From Paraphysomonas bandaiensis (taxonomy: Eukaryota > Chrysophyceae): DNA of 64,000 bases. The position numbers and the translations under genes are program-made. The stretch covers positions 186,001 to 250,000 of the forward strand of contig CBFFRP010000395.1 of NCBI GenBank assembly GCA_965644295.1. The letters run 5' to 3'. Below, in pieces: positions 33,949 through 46,038 of this stretch (positions are counted from its first letter, which is position 1; each line of letters starts with the position of its first letter). The notes under the pieces were generated by a model, which was not told the DNA's origin, did no database searches, and was given only the letters and a program-made list of their open reading frames with translations.

Positions 33949-34155
33949 TGCCACACAGATACTGATCAGAACAGAGTATACATATAGACCCTCGACTATG
34001 TCCATAGCTTATAATGAAGTCCATTAAACTCTAGGTATAGATGCAGAGGACATCACATAACAAAGAGAGGTAAGAGTGGTACCTTACATATATACACTAT
34101 CCAACACAACTAACACACCTACCCACTCACACTCTCTCTACATATATATATATAC

Positions 34156-36459
34156 ATGTACAGTACCGTCTCATCAATCCTTAAAGAACTATGGTCATCT
34201 GAACTATACAATATCTTATCTTCTCATTCATTACATCATCAAACTACATCATCATATGATCATCTTATATCTAAAAGGGGTATACCTGTATGGTTATCTG
34301 AATGGTTTCAATGCACCCCACATATGACATCAACTCATAAACATACTACTAAAAATCCCCTTAAAAAAACACGAACTTCATCAAGAATACATAAAAAACC
34401 TACAAATTTGAATCAAATTAATTTGGAAAATGATATATTATCAACATGGGAAGATCCTCATATCTTAATTCCTGCTCAACAGTATGGTGAAGTTGATGCA
34501 TGTATATCTGAGATTGCATCAGTTCCACAACCATTTACTGTATATGTTCATCCACAAGTTAGTTTATTATGTGATATACATAGTCATTTAAGTGATGCTG
34601 AAGTAATTGGTCTATTAGCTGGTCGATGGGATCCAATTGAGCGTTGCATATATATACAAACGGCTTGTCCATGTGATTCAACGGAACGAATAGATGATGA
34701 TGGTTCGACTGATGTAGAAATGGATCCTACTGCTGAATTAGTAGCACGTGAGGCAATACATAGCATGGGACTTATGGTTGTTGGATGGTATCACTCTCAC
34801 CCTAGTTTCAGGCCCGATCCCTCTACCACAGACGTGATTAATCAGCGACAGTATCAGCAGCTAATGCGTGATGAAACCTCAGGTATGGAGCCTTTTGTAG
34901 GTCTGATTGTCTCTACTTATGACCCCTCTCGGCCTGGATTGGAATCTCTGCACCAATGGTTTCATGCAGTGCCCTTCTCCTGCGCGAGTCGAGCTGCAGC
35001 ATGCCAGTGGCTTCCGATGACGGTACGTGTTTGTACGGCCAGTGTCTGTAAAAGTCTGTGTCCTATATCCGGCCAGGTATCACCCGACATCGCATCCACG
35101 CTATCAAACCGCCTTTTGTCATTGAATAATAAATCCTCGGATGGTACATCACTTCAAGGTGAGCCACCACAACCGAATGGTGAAATATCCAAGTCCGTGG
35201 AAAAGGAAGATAGTTCCAAAAATGAACTTCCTAACGAAGAAATGATGTTAAAAGAGGCTGACGTGTCTGTTGGTCTCGATAGAATTAGCGGCAAGTCTAG
35301 TCGGGATGAGACCGAGATGAGCCCGAGCTGTGACCAAACAGAAATAAAGTCCGTGGAAAAGGAAGAAAGTTCCAGAAATGAACTTCCTAACGAGGAAATG
35401 AAGTTAAAAGAGGCTGACGTGTCTGTTGGTCTCGATAGAATTAGCGGCAAGTCTAGTCGGGATGAGACCGAAATGAGTCCGAGCTGTGACCAAACAGAAA
35501 TAAAGTCCGTGGAAAAGGAAGAAAGTTCCAGAAATGAACTTCCTAACGAGGAAATGAAGTTAAAAGAGGCTCACGTGTCTGTTGGTCTCGATAGAATTAG
35601 CGGCAAGTTCAGTCGGGATGAGACCGAGATGAGTCCGAGCTGTGATCAAACAGAAACAAATAGAGCACCAGATAGTGATGATTCTGTCCATCCTTGTAGT
35701 AGCCTCGAGAAGGGCAAAAAGGAAACAAGTATAGTGAAGATAGAAAATACATCTACTAGAGAGATAGAACAAACTGACTGTACCGATAAAAGCACTGACG
35801 CTACTGATGGTGAGAAAGAACAAACTGACTGTACCAATGAAAGCGCTGAAGCTACTGATGCTTTGAAAGTCTCATCATCGCCTGAAGGACAGAAAATGCC
35901 ACTACGTCGATCCCGCATAAGGCGTGCTCCACGTACTTTCTATGACGATGAAGTGTACGATAATTCCATAAGAGTGGAAAGAACGAATGGACCGACTGAT
36001 GCCACCTTAACTATATGTCACAAAGTAAAGGATAATGGGAAGGACAAGAATGTGGCACCTGTTAACGGTGAGGGCGGAAGGAGCAAAAGAGGTGTTAAGC
36101 GCCGTCGCAACGGGCTTGGAGTGGTTTCAACTTCTGGGGGTCGTGGAAGGTGCATGGCCTCCCTGATTCAGTGTCTACAGCAGGAGACATCGGCTGCAGT
36201 TAAAGGGCGAACGCTTGTGTGTTCGGCAGCTCCTATTCTACAATGCTCTTGCATTGGAATTGTCGCCTTGGGCTATCACTATAGCCAATCCAAACGTAAA
36301 ACCAATATCTTGAAGAAGTGGAAGAATGTCTTCAAATATAGTAAAATTAAAGCCAGCATTTGTGTTTGGTTGAAGTATATGGGACTAAGTGAAAGTGATC
36401 AGGAGTTATTTGCGGATAGCATTGTTGATTTTTTAAATTCCTGCTGGCGAAATGAATAA
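34156..36459 (+). CDS. JAMM/MPN-domain protein, MYSM1/MPND-like putative deubiquitinase
   Basis: Frame of 767 aa from ATG 34156; ATG 34324 is an equally possible start. Residues about 135-290 are an MPN+ domain with the complete zinc metalloprotease motif: Glu in AEVIGLLAGRW, then HSHPSFRPDPSTTD (H-x-H-x7-S-x2-D). Family role: zinc-dependent removal of ubiquitin, in MYSM1/MPND from chromatin. A 54-nt stretch at 35023-35076 has GTACGT...CCAG ends, no stop and a length divisible by three, so it is probably an intron the frame happens to read through. Residues about 345-500 are three 52-residue acidic repeats (156-bp units at 35191, 35347, 35503). The C-terminal part has basic clusters (RRSRIRRAPR, KRGVKRRRNG) suited to nuclear import. 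Catalysis looks intact. Confidence 0.88.
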   Translation: MYSTVSSILKELWSSELYNILSSHSLHHQTTSSYDHLISKRGIPVWLSEWFQCTPHMTSTHKHTTKNPLKKTRTSSRIHKKPTNLNQINLENDILSTWEDPHILIPAQQYGEVDACISEIASVPQPFTVYVHPQVSLLCDIHSHLSDAEVIGLLAGRWDPIERCIYIQTACPCDSTERIDDDGSTDVEMDPTAELVAREAIHSMGLMVVGWYHSHPSFRPDPSTTDVINQRQYQQLMRDETSGMEPFVGLIVSTYDPSRPGLESLHQWFHAVPFSCASRAAACQWLPMTVRVCTASVCKSLCPISGQVSPDIASTLSNRLLSLNNKSSDGTSLQGEPPQPNGEISKSVEKEDSSKNELPNEEMMLKEADVSVGLDRISGKSSRDETEMSPSCDQTEIKSVEKEESSRNELPNEEMKLKEADVSVGLDRISGKSSRDETEMSPSCDQTEIKSVEKEESSRNELPNEEMKLKEAHVSVGLDRISGKFSRDETEMSPSCDQTETNRAPDSDDSVHPCSSLEKGKKETSIVKIENTSTREIEQTDCTDKSTDATDGEKEQTDCTNESAEATDALKVSSSPEGQKMPLRRSRIRRAPRTFYDDEVYDNSIRVERTNGPTDATLTICHKVKDNGKDKNVAPVNGEGGRSKRGVKRRRNGLGVVSTSGGRGRCMASLIQCLQQETSAAVKGRTLVCSAAPILQCSCIGIVALGYHYSQSKRKTNILKKWKNVFKYSKIKASICVWLKYMGLSESDQELFADSIVDFLNSCWRNE
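35191..35650 (+). repeat. Three 156-bp coding tandem repeats in the MPN gene
   Basis: Units begin at 35191, 35347 and 35503, each starting AAGTCCGTGGAAAAGGAAGA, encoding 52-residue Ser/Glu-rich repeats. Units 2 and 3 are closest, so they are the most recent duplication. Confidence 0.92.
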
Positions 36460-37450
36460 GTAGTAATTTGCATGTTTTTAGTTGTACTATCATATGTGAT
36501 GTGAATAGTGGAAGTGGCATAACTAACTTTTGGTATACAAAGTTATTGCTTGTCAGTATTTATGATTGATGATTGAGTAAGTTCCATACTACAAGTTGTG
36601 GAAGTTTCACTTTACATACAACGAATCAACAGGTTGCAGATGTTTTGAAAAGGACCTGTGCGTTTCAACACTAATGGGTACATAATTACTAAAAAGTAAT
36701 CAAAATATTTCAGCTTGAAGTGTTGAAATGTTTCTACGCTCTACGTACATAAATGTCATGATGAATATGGGAAGAATTGTGGACACACGAGGCTTTTGTA
36801 GTCTTTCTTAGCATTATCATATCATTTATGGACTATTCGAGCGCAGCTGACTTGAATGCTTTTGTATATATATTATGACTCACACAATCTAGCTAACCAC
36901 GACCATAGAGAACTAGGTGCCTTTTCCTCGAATCACCATTAGCATCAGATGTGGCATTTGAACTCTCCAGTAATATTCTTGAAGTTGAAGATAGATCGTA
37001 TGCTCGAATATCATTATGATCTACTAAACATCAGACGAAGAATGGAAGATAACTTGGAGTGTTAAATGATCTGATTTTGAAAGTGGAGTCGTTATTGTGG
37101 TTTCACTGTCATTGTGTAATATATTGAAATCACATGCAAGTGTCTGTCGATATTATAATTAAAATAGAAGAGATTTTATGCTCACACCGAATATTGAAGT
37201 TGAATGTCTATATATACCTGGTGCTAATATGAGCGTTCTGTTGAACCCAAGAAATTGCTTTCTTTTAGACAAAAAGAAAATAACACATATATTATCAAAA
37301 CACTGAGCTAATTAGTGATAAGATCACCTTGTAGCTAACATGAACCGGAACTGCATTATTTAGTAATCATAAAATTGCAGTTTAGACTTCTTTTTTTAAA
37401 TTCAAAAGTAACCTAGCAGTGAATGTCTGATTATTAGCAATAGGCGTGTT
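36460..37450. other. Intergenic, no gene seen
   Basis: About 1 kb of AT-rich sequence 3' of the MPN gene, with stops in all frames, ending at the left LTR-like repeat. Confidence 0.5.
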
Positions 37451-37674
37451 AGTGTCAGAACTAGTGTAGCAAAACAGTTTAATAAACTAGTGCTTAACTC
37501 TGATATCCTACTCTTTTACTCTACGAAAGATGCTTGTGCTTAACCGCAAGCACCAAGGTGCAACCACTTTTGCTCTCTGTCCTTAAGGTGGTCAGCCCGG
37601 ATGCTTGACTTCAGCAGGAAGCTCAATACCCCGGATGTCTTGAGGTGGGCCCATTCCCGGATGTCTGTTTATTC
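37451..37674 (-). repeat. Diverged LTR-like repeat, inverted partner of 45290-45505
   Basis: Reverse-complement similarity to 45290-45505 through landmark words: GCAAAACAGTTTAA, TCCTACT, GCTCTCTGTC, CCCGGATGCTTGACTTCAGCAGG, GGTGGGCCCATTCCCGGATG (read on this strand), TGTTTATTC. Roughly three quarters of positions agree. GC-richer than its surroundings. Confidence 0.8.
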
Positions 37675-38143
37675 CCACTAGCATCGTTAGAGTTGTGACG
37701 TTGTTGATTGATAATTTTATGAGTGTTTTGTCTGTGTTAGATCTCAAGTTATAACTTGTGTAATTTAAGACAACCTTTTCTAGTTTACAAGTGTTGGAGT
37801 CAAAGTAACAAGTGCACACGTCTCATTATTTTAAAGAGGTAAACCTAGGGTAGATAGCTGTGTCATACTCGTAATGAATATAAAATAACTCATACACGCC
37901 GACTTTTACGTGTGTAAGCACGACAAAGTAATCATTTTTACGTAGTTGACGGTCTAACAAACCAATCATTACCCCCTTTTTTCAGAACATTTTAAAAAAG
38001 AAAAAGGATCTATGGGAAAGCATTAAAAACTATTTTTACATTATGAAGTGTAAAATAAATACTTAACTGAGAACTCATAGTCGTAATATTGAGATCATTT
38101 ACGATGTTTTAGTAAAAACAAAAAATATCAATTATATATAATA
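37675..38143. other. Intergenic, no gene seen
   Basis: AT-rich sequence between the LTR remnant and the 3' end of the EF-hand/IQ gene. Confidence 0.45.
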
Positions 38144-41100
38144 TTAAAAATGAGTGCTTTTAAATTTCGATGTCATCCACTCTATCTTATTGGAAGCATA
38201 CGGTACTTCATCAATATCGTTATCTAGATGAAACTTACCTCCATATGTAACATTATCTACAAACCTTATCTTCAACATTTTATGCACCATATCAACGTCA
38301 ACAACAGCTGCAACATCACTGGTGCCGGAATCATCACTGTCGTCAGAACTACCATTACCAATTTTGACAAAGTACCCTTTCGCAACGTCAATGTTGGGTC
38401 GAGGACAAGGTAATAGTAACTCCGACGGACAATGTGGTATCACTCGACTTCTTTGCAATCTGTAGACAACAAATAAAATATAGAAAGACATGTACCTTAA
38501 TTCATTCTACCTGCCCCGAGCTAGTGCTTGTACTCGAGTAACTGCCTTTTCCAGTGCCTCCTTATCAGACAGGGCCACAGGAACACCAGATAGTCCAGTT
38601 ATGGATGACTGGGATGTCTCCATTGGAGAAGTCTCCTCCAGCCAAATTAAACCAGGCGTGTCGTAACGAATACGTTCTTCACGAACACCACCACCTTCAA
38701 TATTGAACAGAACAACCAAAACTCCAGCATCGACATCGACATCATCTACCCGACCTTCGTTTTCCGAATCTTCAATTGTTGCTACCCAGTACCCAACAGC
38801 GTTGCCAATCGTCGGAGGACTATCTATCTCTATGAGATTTACATCGTCGTCGTCATTCGCAACTCCGGCCTGTGTAGCAGCTTGCTCCCTCACATGTCTG
38901 CAGTAGTGGTTATAATATCAATTTGGCTACATGATCGACATAGAGTGGAATTTTAACTTACGTTCCCCGATTAGTGGCTTGTATTCGTGTTGCAGCCCAG
39001 TCGGCAGGGTTGTTATAAATCTCTGCAACTGGAGTATCATCTATAGTATTTGAGAAAAGATATGGATATATGCAAATAATTACCACCGCATTGTTGGGAT
39101 CGAAGTCGTAAATTGCGTCGGTCACGCCTACCACGAAGTAAAGCTTGGATTTTGGTCACAGCCCATTCATCACGTTGTTGCTCTTTAGCGTTGTGCATTC
39201 TGAACCAATTCAAAATATCTGGGCTGTCGTAGGCTATCTCATACTCATCAGGATTTTCATCGTCACCAAAATTAACAACCATCAATCCCGTGGAAATATC
39301 AACACTTTCAACAAGACCTTCGCCCCCATCGTACTCACTGACCTCGACCCAATATCCAGTGGCTTCGCCAATCGGAGGCCTTGGTACTATATTGAGAACC
39401 ATAATGTCGTTCTCTTTATCGTCATCAACTGTTCCAAGAGCAGCATTAACGACATCACTTATCAAATACCTGCACTTCATTAAAACAAACATCAATAAAT
39501 CGACTATACGACACCCACTTTCGCCGATAAAGTGACTGTATTTTCAATGCCGCTTTGTTCTCAATCTGCTCCCTCTTTAGTTTCCTATATATACGCCTCC
39601 CACGCATTCCTCTTATACGCGCCTGAAGAATGCATGCACACTTCTGCATGTTTTGCATCTTATTCATCTTCTCTGAAAGGATGTTTCTGCGATGAGCAAC
39701 AACGAAACTTCTTTGAATAAGGAGCGCACTAGCCCTTATTCTTTGGGCCTTATGGTATGCGTGTCGCATACGACACACTGATTGTAGCGTCAACACTGCA
39801 TCACTCTCCGTTATTTTCTTCTTTGCCTTGCGCCGCATTAATATCAATTTCCATAACGCTCTCTTGAGTCTGCGTGTTTTGGATATCTTGACAAAAAAAC
39901 GTAGCAAAACACATAATGCCCGCCCACGCCGGCGTCTCCTCGAGTGAGCACGAAGTATTTCTTCGTGAAGTGGCAAGATGGCATTGTGGGAGCATTTCGC
40001 ATACCACTCCTTGTAAGCTCCGCGTTCGTTCCGGTGTTGAGTAATAGTCGAGCTGAAGAGCTTCATGTCGGCGATAGCTTCATCGATCTGACGCCTACGC
40101 TCCTTCTCAGCAGTCTTCAGTTCGTTTATTGCAGCGCTGGTGCTGCTGATGGCAAAGGAATCCTCTTTACTGAAACACACATTTGGGGTATCTATGTCAA
40201 ATAACCGAGAAAACTTCAAGGAATTCGATAAGTCTTCACTGAACCTTTGCCAGTCAAATTCATACTGCGAATAGGTCTGCTTCAAGTTTTCGGCTCTTAA
40301 GATGCCGTCCTCTAGGACCTTCTGTCGCTGCGTGTGGTGGGATTCTGTTTCAGGTATTGATATCAAATCGGCGTCTTCCGACGGATAAATGCGTCGAATC
40401 ATGTCCTCTGGTACACCAGCCTCTCGTGATCCATCAAAGTATTCCACACTGTATGTTCCCCCCTTCCAGGATCTGGATACTACACCTTGACACCATTCCT
40501 TTCCCTCTTGTCGTACCTCCACAAAGTCCCCTCGGGTGAATGTACCTGGGGCCTCTTCCCATCCAACTTTAGCAGCAGAAATCAGTCGCAATCGATTAGC
40601 AGTCACACCAGACTCAGTGCCCCCCCCATTGAATTGCACAGTGTACGTTGCATCCGAACTCCAGCTACACACTATTCCTGAGCACCACGCGAGTCCACCA
40701 TTCGGCACGCACTCCACCATATCCCCCACATGAAACACCAAGTCACTTGCTGTAGAATCATGTGATCTCTCTCGGCAAATACGATCCAGAGTTTTAGATG
40801 CTGCATTGTCATTATACATATCATCACTACTATGATGTGATGATGAAAATTTTCGATAGCGCGAATGCATACTTCCATGACTACTTCTCCGTTTATCAGA
40901 TCCAATAAGTGATTCATTCCAATTTGAAAAGAAAAACGTACGAAATTCTTTTGCAGATATTACACCATCATTATTAGAATCTAAATAGTTTACTAATCTA
41001 TCGATACAATCATCTGGTAATTTAGATAATGTACCTTTTGTTAATCTTTTTAATGCTTTTTTTAATGCATAAACTTCAATTAAATTTCCTCTTAATAAAT

Positions 41101-41272
41101 GAACATTAGCTGCTTTAGCAAATGTATTAATGAGTATCATATCATGAGCATCAGTATGGTTATGTACGGCTTTATATACCGTCTGTTTACCTAATTTATT
41201 TAATAAGACATGGTGGATGATATGTAGTGATGTATGAAGATCAGTAGGAGAGGGTTGTTTGGTTGTATTCAT
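38144..41272 (-). CDS. EF-hand protein with alternating IQ and Tudor/Agenet-like modules
   Basis: Five exons (39519-41272, 39084-39469, 38962-39040, 38511-38897, 38144-38459) with introns of 49, 43, 64 and 51 nt give 973 aa. A helical N-terminus precedes one canonical EF-hand loop (residues 98-109, D-S-N-N-D-G-V-I...E). Two Tudor-like beta modules follow (about 180-232 and 247-296; pattern GDxVE....WCxGxV....YxVxxxxG..E.GV). A basic coiled-coil segment and at least three IQ motifs (VLTLQSVCRMRHAYHKA and relatives) come next. Exons 2, 4 and 5 each add one more module of the form GYWV...VVxF...YD, with IQ motifs between (WAVTKIQALLRGRRDR, WAATRIQATNRG, AVTRVQALARG). It probably acts as a calcium/calmodulin-dependent scaffold; the specific role is unknown. 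Head-to-head with the beta-lactamase-like gene. Confidence 0.88.
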
Positions 41273-42213
41273 TGTGTATAGCAGTGTGTGTGTGTATAGT
41301 ATGAGTGTGTATGTGTGTGTATAGATAGAGTTAGTTAGACATGTATATGTATGTATAGAGAGATTGAATGATAGATAGATTGAGGTGTGATTGTATAGAT
41401 GATAAGGGAGAGAATCAGTGTGTGTGTATGAGGGTGATAATGATGATGGAGTGTGTTATGGTATGATACTTAAGGTGTTTAAGTAACAGTTATATATATA
41501 TATACGTATCGGCATTCAGCATCTTATTTTTCGGAAATAAATTGAATCATAAATTATCTATATTTCTGCAATACAACTACGGCTGGAATACAGATAATTA
41601 TTGCCTCAATATTAGAGGCATCTATATATAGCAGTAGTGGATGTACAGTAGTGTACAGCAGTATCTATAGGTCTTTTATGTAATATTTCTTTGGTTTTTA
41701 CAAAGGTTCCCATAGAAAACCTGAGATTCTAGGTTAAAATATACTGCTGTACATGTATTTTCACTATATATCGAAGGATTGTAGAGTACGGTTATGTATT
41801 CCATGGTATTTATCCTTGCTGTATGGAACATACATACATATAAATATACACAACATACACGTACGCCATACGGCATGGTACTGTTGCTAGACACACTCTA
41901 CCATACCATACTACGACGTACACCACACCCACCCATACATACATACAACCCACACATACATACACTCACTCATACACACACTCATACATACACTCACACA
42001 TACATACACTCATACACCCACCCACATATACATACATACATACATACATACATACATACATACATACATACATACATACATACATACATACATACACTCA
42101 GCCATCTATCGAACTCAACTCATCCACAAGTTATTCATTCCATTACAATCTACCATCAACCTCTCCTTACATATCAAACCACATACTATCATCCTTCTAT
42201 TCATATCCATCAA
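41273..42213. promoter_or_regulatory. Divergent intergenic region (EF-hand/IQ / beta-lactamase-like)
   Basis: 0.94-kb head-to-head spacer. It holds GT-rich simple sequence (41280-41340), TACAGTAGTGTACAGCAGTA (about 41645-41665), TACTGCTGTACATG (about 41741), and an ACAT/ACTC microsatellite at 41934-42092. The frame open through the microsatellite from 41794 is not part of the protein. Confidence 0.45.
41934..42092. repeat. CA-rich and (ACAT)n microsatellite
   Basis: Irregular ACAC/ACTC words resolving into pure ACATACAT at 42030-42092. Confidence 0.92.
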
Positions 42214-43813
42214 ATGGCACATTGGAAAGTTAATTATAAACCATATTATAAAGCAGCTGGAATGTTTGCTGGTGCATTATCATTCAGTGTATTATTTACA
42301 TCAACTATATCTAATAAATCATATCCATGTAAACCAGGAACATACACAGCAACTGTTCCTGCATTAGTTATATGGGGACCACATGGTAGAGGAGGTACAA
42401 CATATGGATATGTTAAACCAGAATTTGAAGAAGTACGAAGTGCATTTCATGAGAATTTTTCAAGAAATTTAGAAATGGGAAGTCAACTTGTAATTTATTA
42501 TAAGGGTGAATTAGTAGTGGATTTATATGGATTTTCTAGTCGTCAAGATTATTATGATATGAATACATTACAATCCATTGATGGATGTGGTATGAATATG
42601 GAATCATTATGTATTGCTGTATTAGCTGATCGTGGATTATTATCATATGATGATCCGGTTAGTAAATACTGGCCAGAGTTTGGTCAACACAGTAAAGATA
42701 AGGTTACTATTGCTGATGTACTCCGACATGAGGCTGGTGTTCCATTCTTTACTGATCCTAATGCTATGGATGATGCAACGAAAGATAAGCATTTAACTGA
42801 AAAGGATGTAAGGGATGTTGTCCCTCTTGAAAATGCCATAGCGGATTCTGGGAAATATGATCTTGATGGCACTCGCTTTTATCATGGCGTAACTAGGGGT
42901 TGGATCCTTTCAGCTATCGTCCGTAGAGTGGACCCTAAACACCGCAGTCTGACGGAATTCATGCGGGAGGAGATCTGTGAGCCTCTGGAGTTGAATATCC
43001 ACTGCGGCATCTCGGCTGACAAACAAAAAGATTTGACTTTCGCCAACTTGAGTAGCGTATCAGAAGTCTTTAAATGTCTATTTATGGTGTTACCCATGGC
43101 TGTGGGGTTCGGTGACGTTGGTGTCAATGGCGTGCTCAAAAACTACGGGACAAACCCCACTTTCCTACAGCGCACAGGTAGGCACATTAGTCGTGCAGAG
43201 TGTTATTCTAACTATTGTAGTACATAATACGATACTGTATTGTACTATGTATGATGTGTAATGTGTGTGTACGTGTTTTTTGTGATTGCTTGTTTGTACA
43301 GTTGCGGCAGTGGATTTCCTATCTCAAGGCCTCACGTGGTACAATTCCCCACGGGCAAGAGAGGTTGAATTTCCATCAGGTAATATGCAAGCTAATGCCC
43401 GGTCGATAGCTCGGGCAAATACCGTTTTTACGAACGACGGTGTTGTGGATGGTAAACGTGTTCTCTCAAGTGACACCGTGAAGAAAGCACTTTCTGACCC
43501 GACAACAGTCTACGACGGGTTTCTGAAACTCAACACAGCATTAACGAAAGGTGGTTTCTGTGTGATGAAGGATACACGGGGAAGCACTGTGTCAAAAGAT
43601 TTTGCCGAAACGTTTGACGGGTATGTTGGGTGGGGTGGTCATGGTGGTTCTTTGTCTCTATTCAATCCTGAGAAGCAGATAAGTTTCGCGTACACGATGA
43701 ATGCGAAGTCTGTTAACTGGATAGGAGGCGAGCGTGGGGAGAGAATAATGAAAGCATTAAATCTCTGCATTGAAGACATAGAAGAAGATGATGATTTGGA
43801 GGATGTTTACTGA
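42214..43813 (+). CDS. Serine beta-lactamase-fold protein, catalytic SxxK lost
   Basis: Exons 42214-43177 and 43302-43813 (124-nt intron, long for this window) give 491 aa. ATG 42214 is chosen because upstream sequence in the same frame is microsatellite. A hydrophobic segment near residues 15-35 suggests a membrane anchor or targeting signal. The fold of the beta-lactamase/LACTB/esterase-B family is clear: LVIYYKGELVVDLYG, LADRGLLSYDDPVSKYWPEF, VTIADVLRHEAGVP, FYHGVTRGWILSAIVRRVDP, and a C-terminal GYVGWGGHGGSLSLFNPEKQISFAYTMN (the KTG-equivalent strand, here HGG). The nucleophile motif expected just before AVLADRGLL is absent: residues 124-127 are Gly-Cys-Gly-Met where Ser-x-x-Lys should stand. 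Probably a pseudoenzyme or regulator. Confidence 0.88.
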
Positions 43814-45289
43814 TAAGTTTGTTGCCATTAATGCGTACGACTCAATCGGAACGTAGTCATTTTGATTGTTTCTGGTAATGTAACAATGTCACTTTTTCCC
43901 GGCATTAATACGCGCTATGCTTTAAGCACGAAGTGAGTATATGAACTGATAAGTCTCGCTGCCTTGACTGAAAGAAATACACTATCTAAATATAGGATAT
44001 AAACCTCATTACAAAAGCATCGGAACAAAGAAATTTGCATGAACATTACAAGCAAATTTAAGAACGCAATCCGCTGTCTGCTTCTTATTCTACAATTAAT
44101 TATAGTATTTCAACACTGGTTTCTAAATAAACTGAATTTTCCAAATATGTTACAAAGTTATCCTTCTTTCGCATCTTGCATATCTTCAGGTGATTTAAAA
44201 TTAGATAACAAATTAAGAGCATGTAAGTATTAGGAATCCTTTTTAGCTTCTTATATTTTACCTATTCATTTTTAGTATTTGAATTATTTCTTGACATGTT
44301 GAAACTGAAGTCTATACTTATACATAGTCCATAGTCCAATACATCAGCTAAATAAAGCAGTGTATGACATGAAGAGAAATTATTGACAACCTAGTGGTCT
44401 ACATCAACATGCACCCCATCGATTAATATAAACTAGACCGAAGTACTAAATAAGTCATGCCAGTGTGTGCTCATATGGTATCATTTCTGATCATCATGGA
44501 CTTTGTCCCTACAGAGATCATACTCTTTACTCAGCATTTTAGTTGATTTATGGGATCTATTATTGGACGTAGTCAATTAAGTGCAATTTCCTACTGACAC
44601 CAGAAATAATGTAAAAACTTTGTCAAGGGGTTGAAAATATACAATAAATGATTCTTATTTTCCGTTTACAATGCCTAGGTTTTAAGTGTTAACGATATTT
44701 ACCTAGCCATCAATTATTGGATGCCGATTCTGAAATATTGCTTTGACTAGACACCAAAATTAGTGTGTCTAAGTAATTCAACCAATTTGACTAGGTTGAA
44801 TAATATTTTCCTACAATACTACACACATATTTCGCTCTGCATAATATATCATGATCTCAAAATGTTGTGTTCAATTTGGCTAATTACTGAGCAATTAAAA
44901 ACTTAATCTTAAGCTTTTTGAATTGTAACCGTTGAATGAAGGGTACAGAAGATAATGGCAGTATTATATGAAGTTTAGTAAAACGGTATGAACTATATAT
45001 GTTAGAAAACTGTAGAATACTGCCTGGTCGTGTATTGTTGTAAACACAATCATTGTATTACATGACAATGAATGCCGATACTGAGAATTAGTTGTGTTTA
45101 AGTTAAGTTCGTTACTTCTACTCTATTCGTGGTGTTCTGGGGGATAAGTACCGGAGATATTTCTCCGGAAAACTTACGTGAGCCACATACATAGTTAACA
45201 GATACTGTTTTCCCACTCATAGCCAAATGTTTGTGTGGTACAAGGGTTACTAAAAAATGTCACTAGTGTAGACGTCTTTGGGCCTTGAC
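43814..45289. other. Intergenic, no gene seen
   Basis: About 1.5 kb AT-rich. A perfect hairpin CCGGAGA-TATT-TCTCCGG lies at about 45151-45168, inside or next to the right LTR remnant. Confidence 0.5.
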
Positions 45290-45505
45290 GAATAAACAGG
45301 CATCCGGGAATGGGCCCACCCCAAGGGCATCCAGGGTATTGGGCTGCCTGCTGAAGTCAAGCATCCGGGCTAGTTCGCCTTATTGACAGAGAGCGAAAGT
45401 GGTTTCCCATGGTGACACACAAGCAGCATTCGTAGCGCCAAATAGTAGGACATCAGAGCTAAGCATTAGTTAAACTGTTTTGCAACAACGTTAGTTCTGA
45501 CTCTT
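45290..45505 (+). repeat. Diverged LTR-like repeat, inverted partner of 37451-37674
   Basis: Shares CATCCGGGAATGGGCCCACC, CTGCTGAAGTCAAGCATCCG and GACAGAGAGCGAAAGTGG in reverse orientation with the left copy. About 150 bp downstream, 45657-45666 reads TGGTATCAGA, the classic Copia primer-binding site, supporting an LTR origin with transcription to the right. Confidence 0.75.
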
Positions 45506-46038
45506 ACTTTTCCTTACTCTTTGGTCTGAAGTCAGAATTGTAGCCCAACAAAAAGTTACATCTTTTTTATTGTTCATATTTCTGCTCTTACGTACAACGT
45601 CCTGTATCAGGTATTGTCTTCTTAGTTCCTATTTCTTCTGTTCATAATACCCCAAATGGTATCAGAATGATTTCCCTGTTATCCTCTAATATCATCCTAA
45701 TCTCGTCTCACACGTCCTAGAACTACAGTAATTGTTCTATTTCAAGCAGAAATTCTATACAGACATAAGCATATACAAGGGATTATATGTTACATGTTAG
45801 AACAACCAAGTAGCTGGATGTTCCTACTTCAGTAAATCCACAACACTTTTCAAAATTTTAATACTTGTCCAGCATGATAATAACACTAGTTTTAATTATG
45901 CGACCTTGAAATAGCCTAGGTAGCAAAAAAGGAAAATTTTCACAAGTAACATATATTAGTTAAATTGTGACAAAAATCCAATAATTTAGATCCGTCATTC
46001 GGAAATCAGTTTCTACATCTGTGCTATCTTTAAATGCT
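45506..46038. other. Intergenic, probable degenerate Copia 5' end
   Basis: Contains TGGTATCAGA at 45657-45666; beyond it no Gag-like frame survives. Confidence 0.45.

Noticed and set aside
32569-34005. Open frames of up to 478 codons in the large microsatellite
   Set aside because: Same tetranucleotide artefact; all three frames of one strand are open at once.
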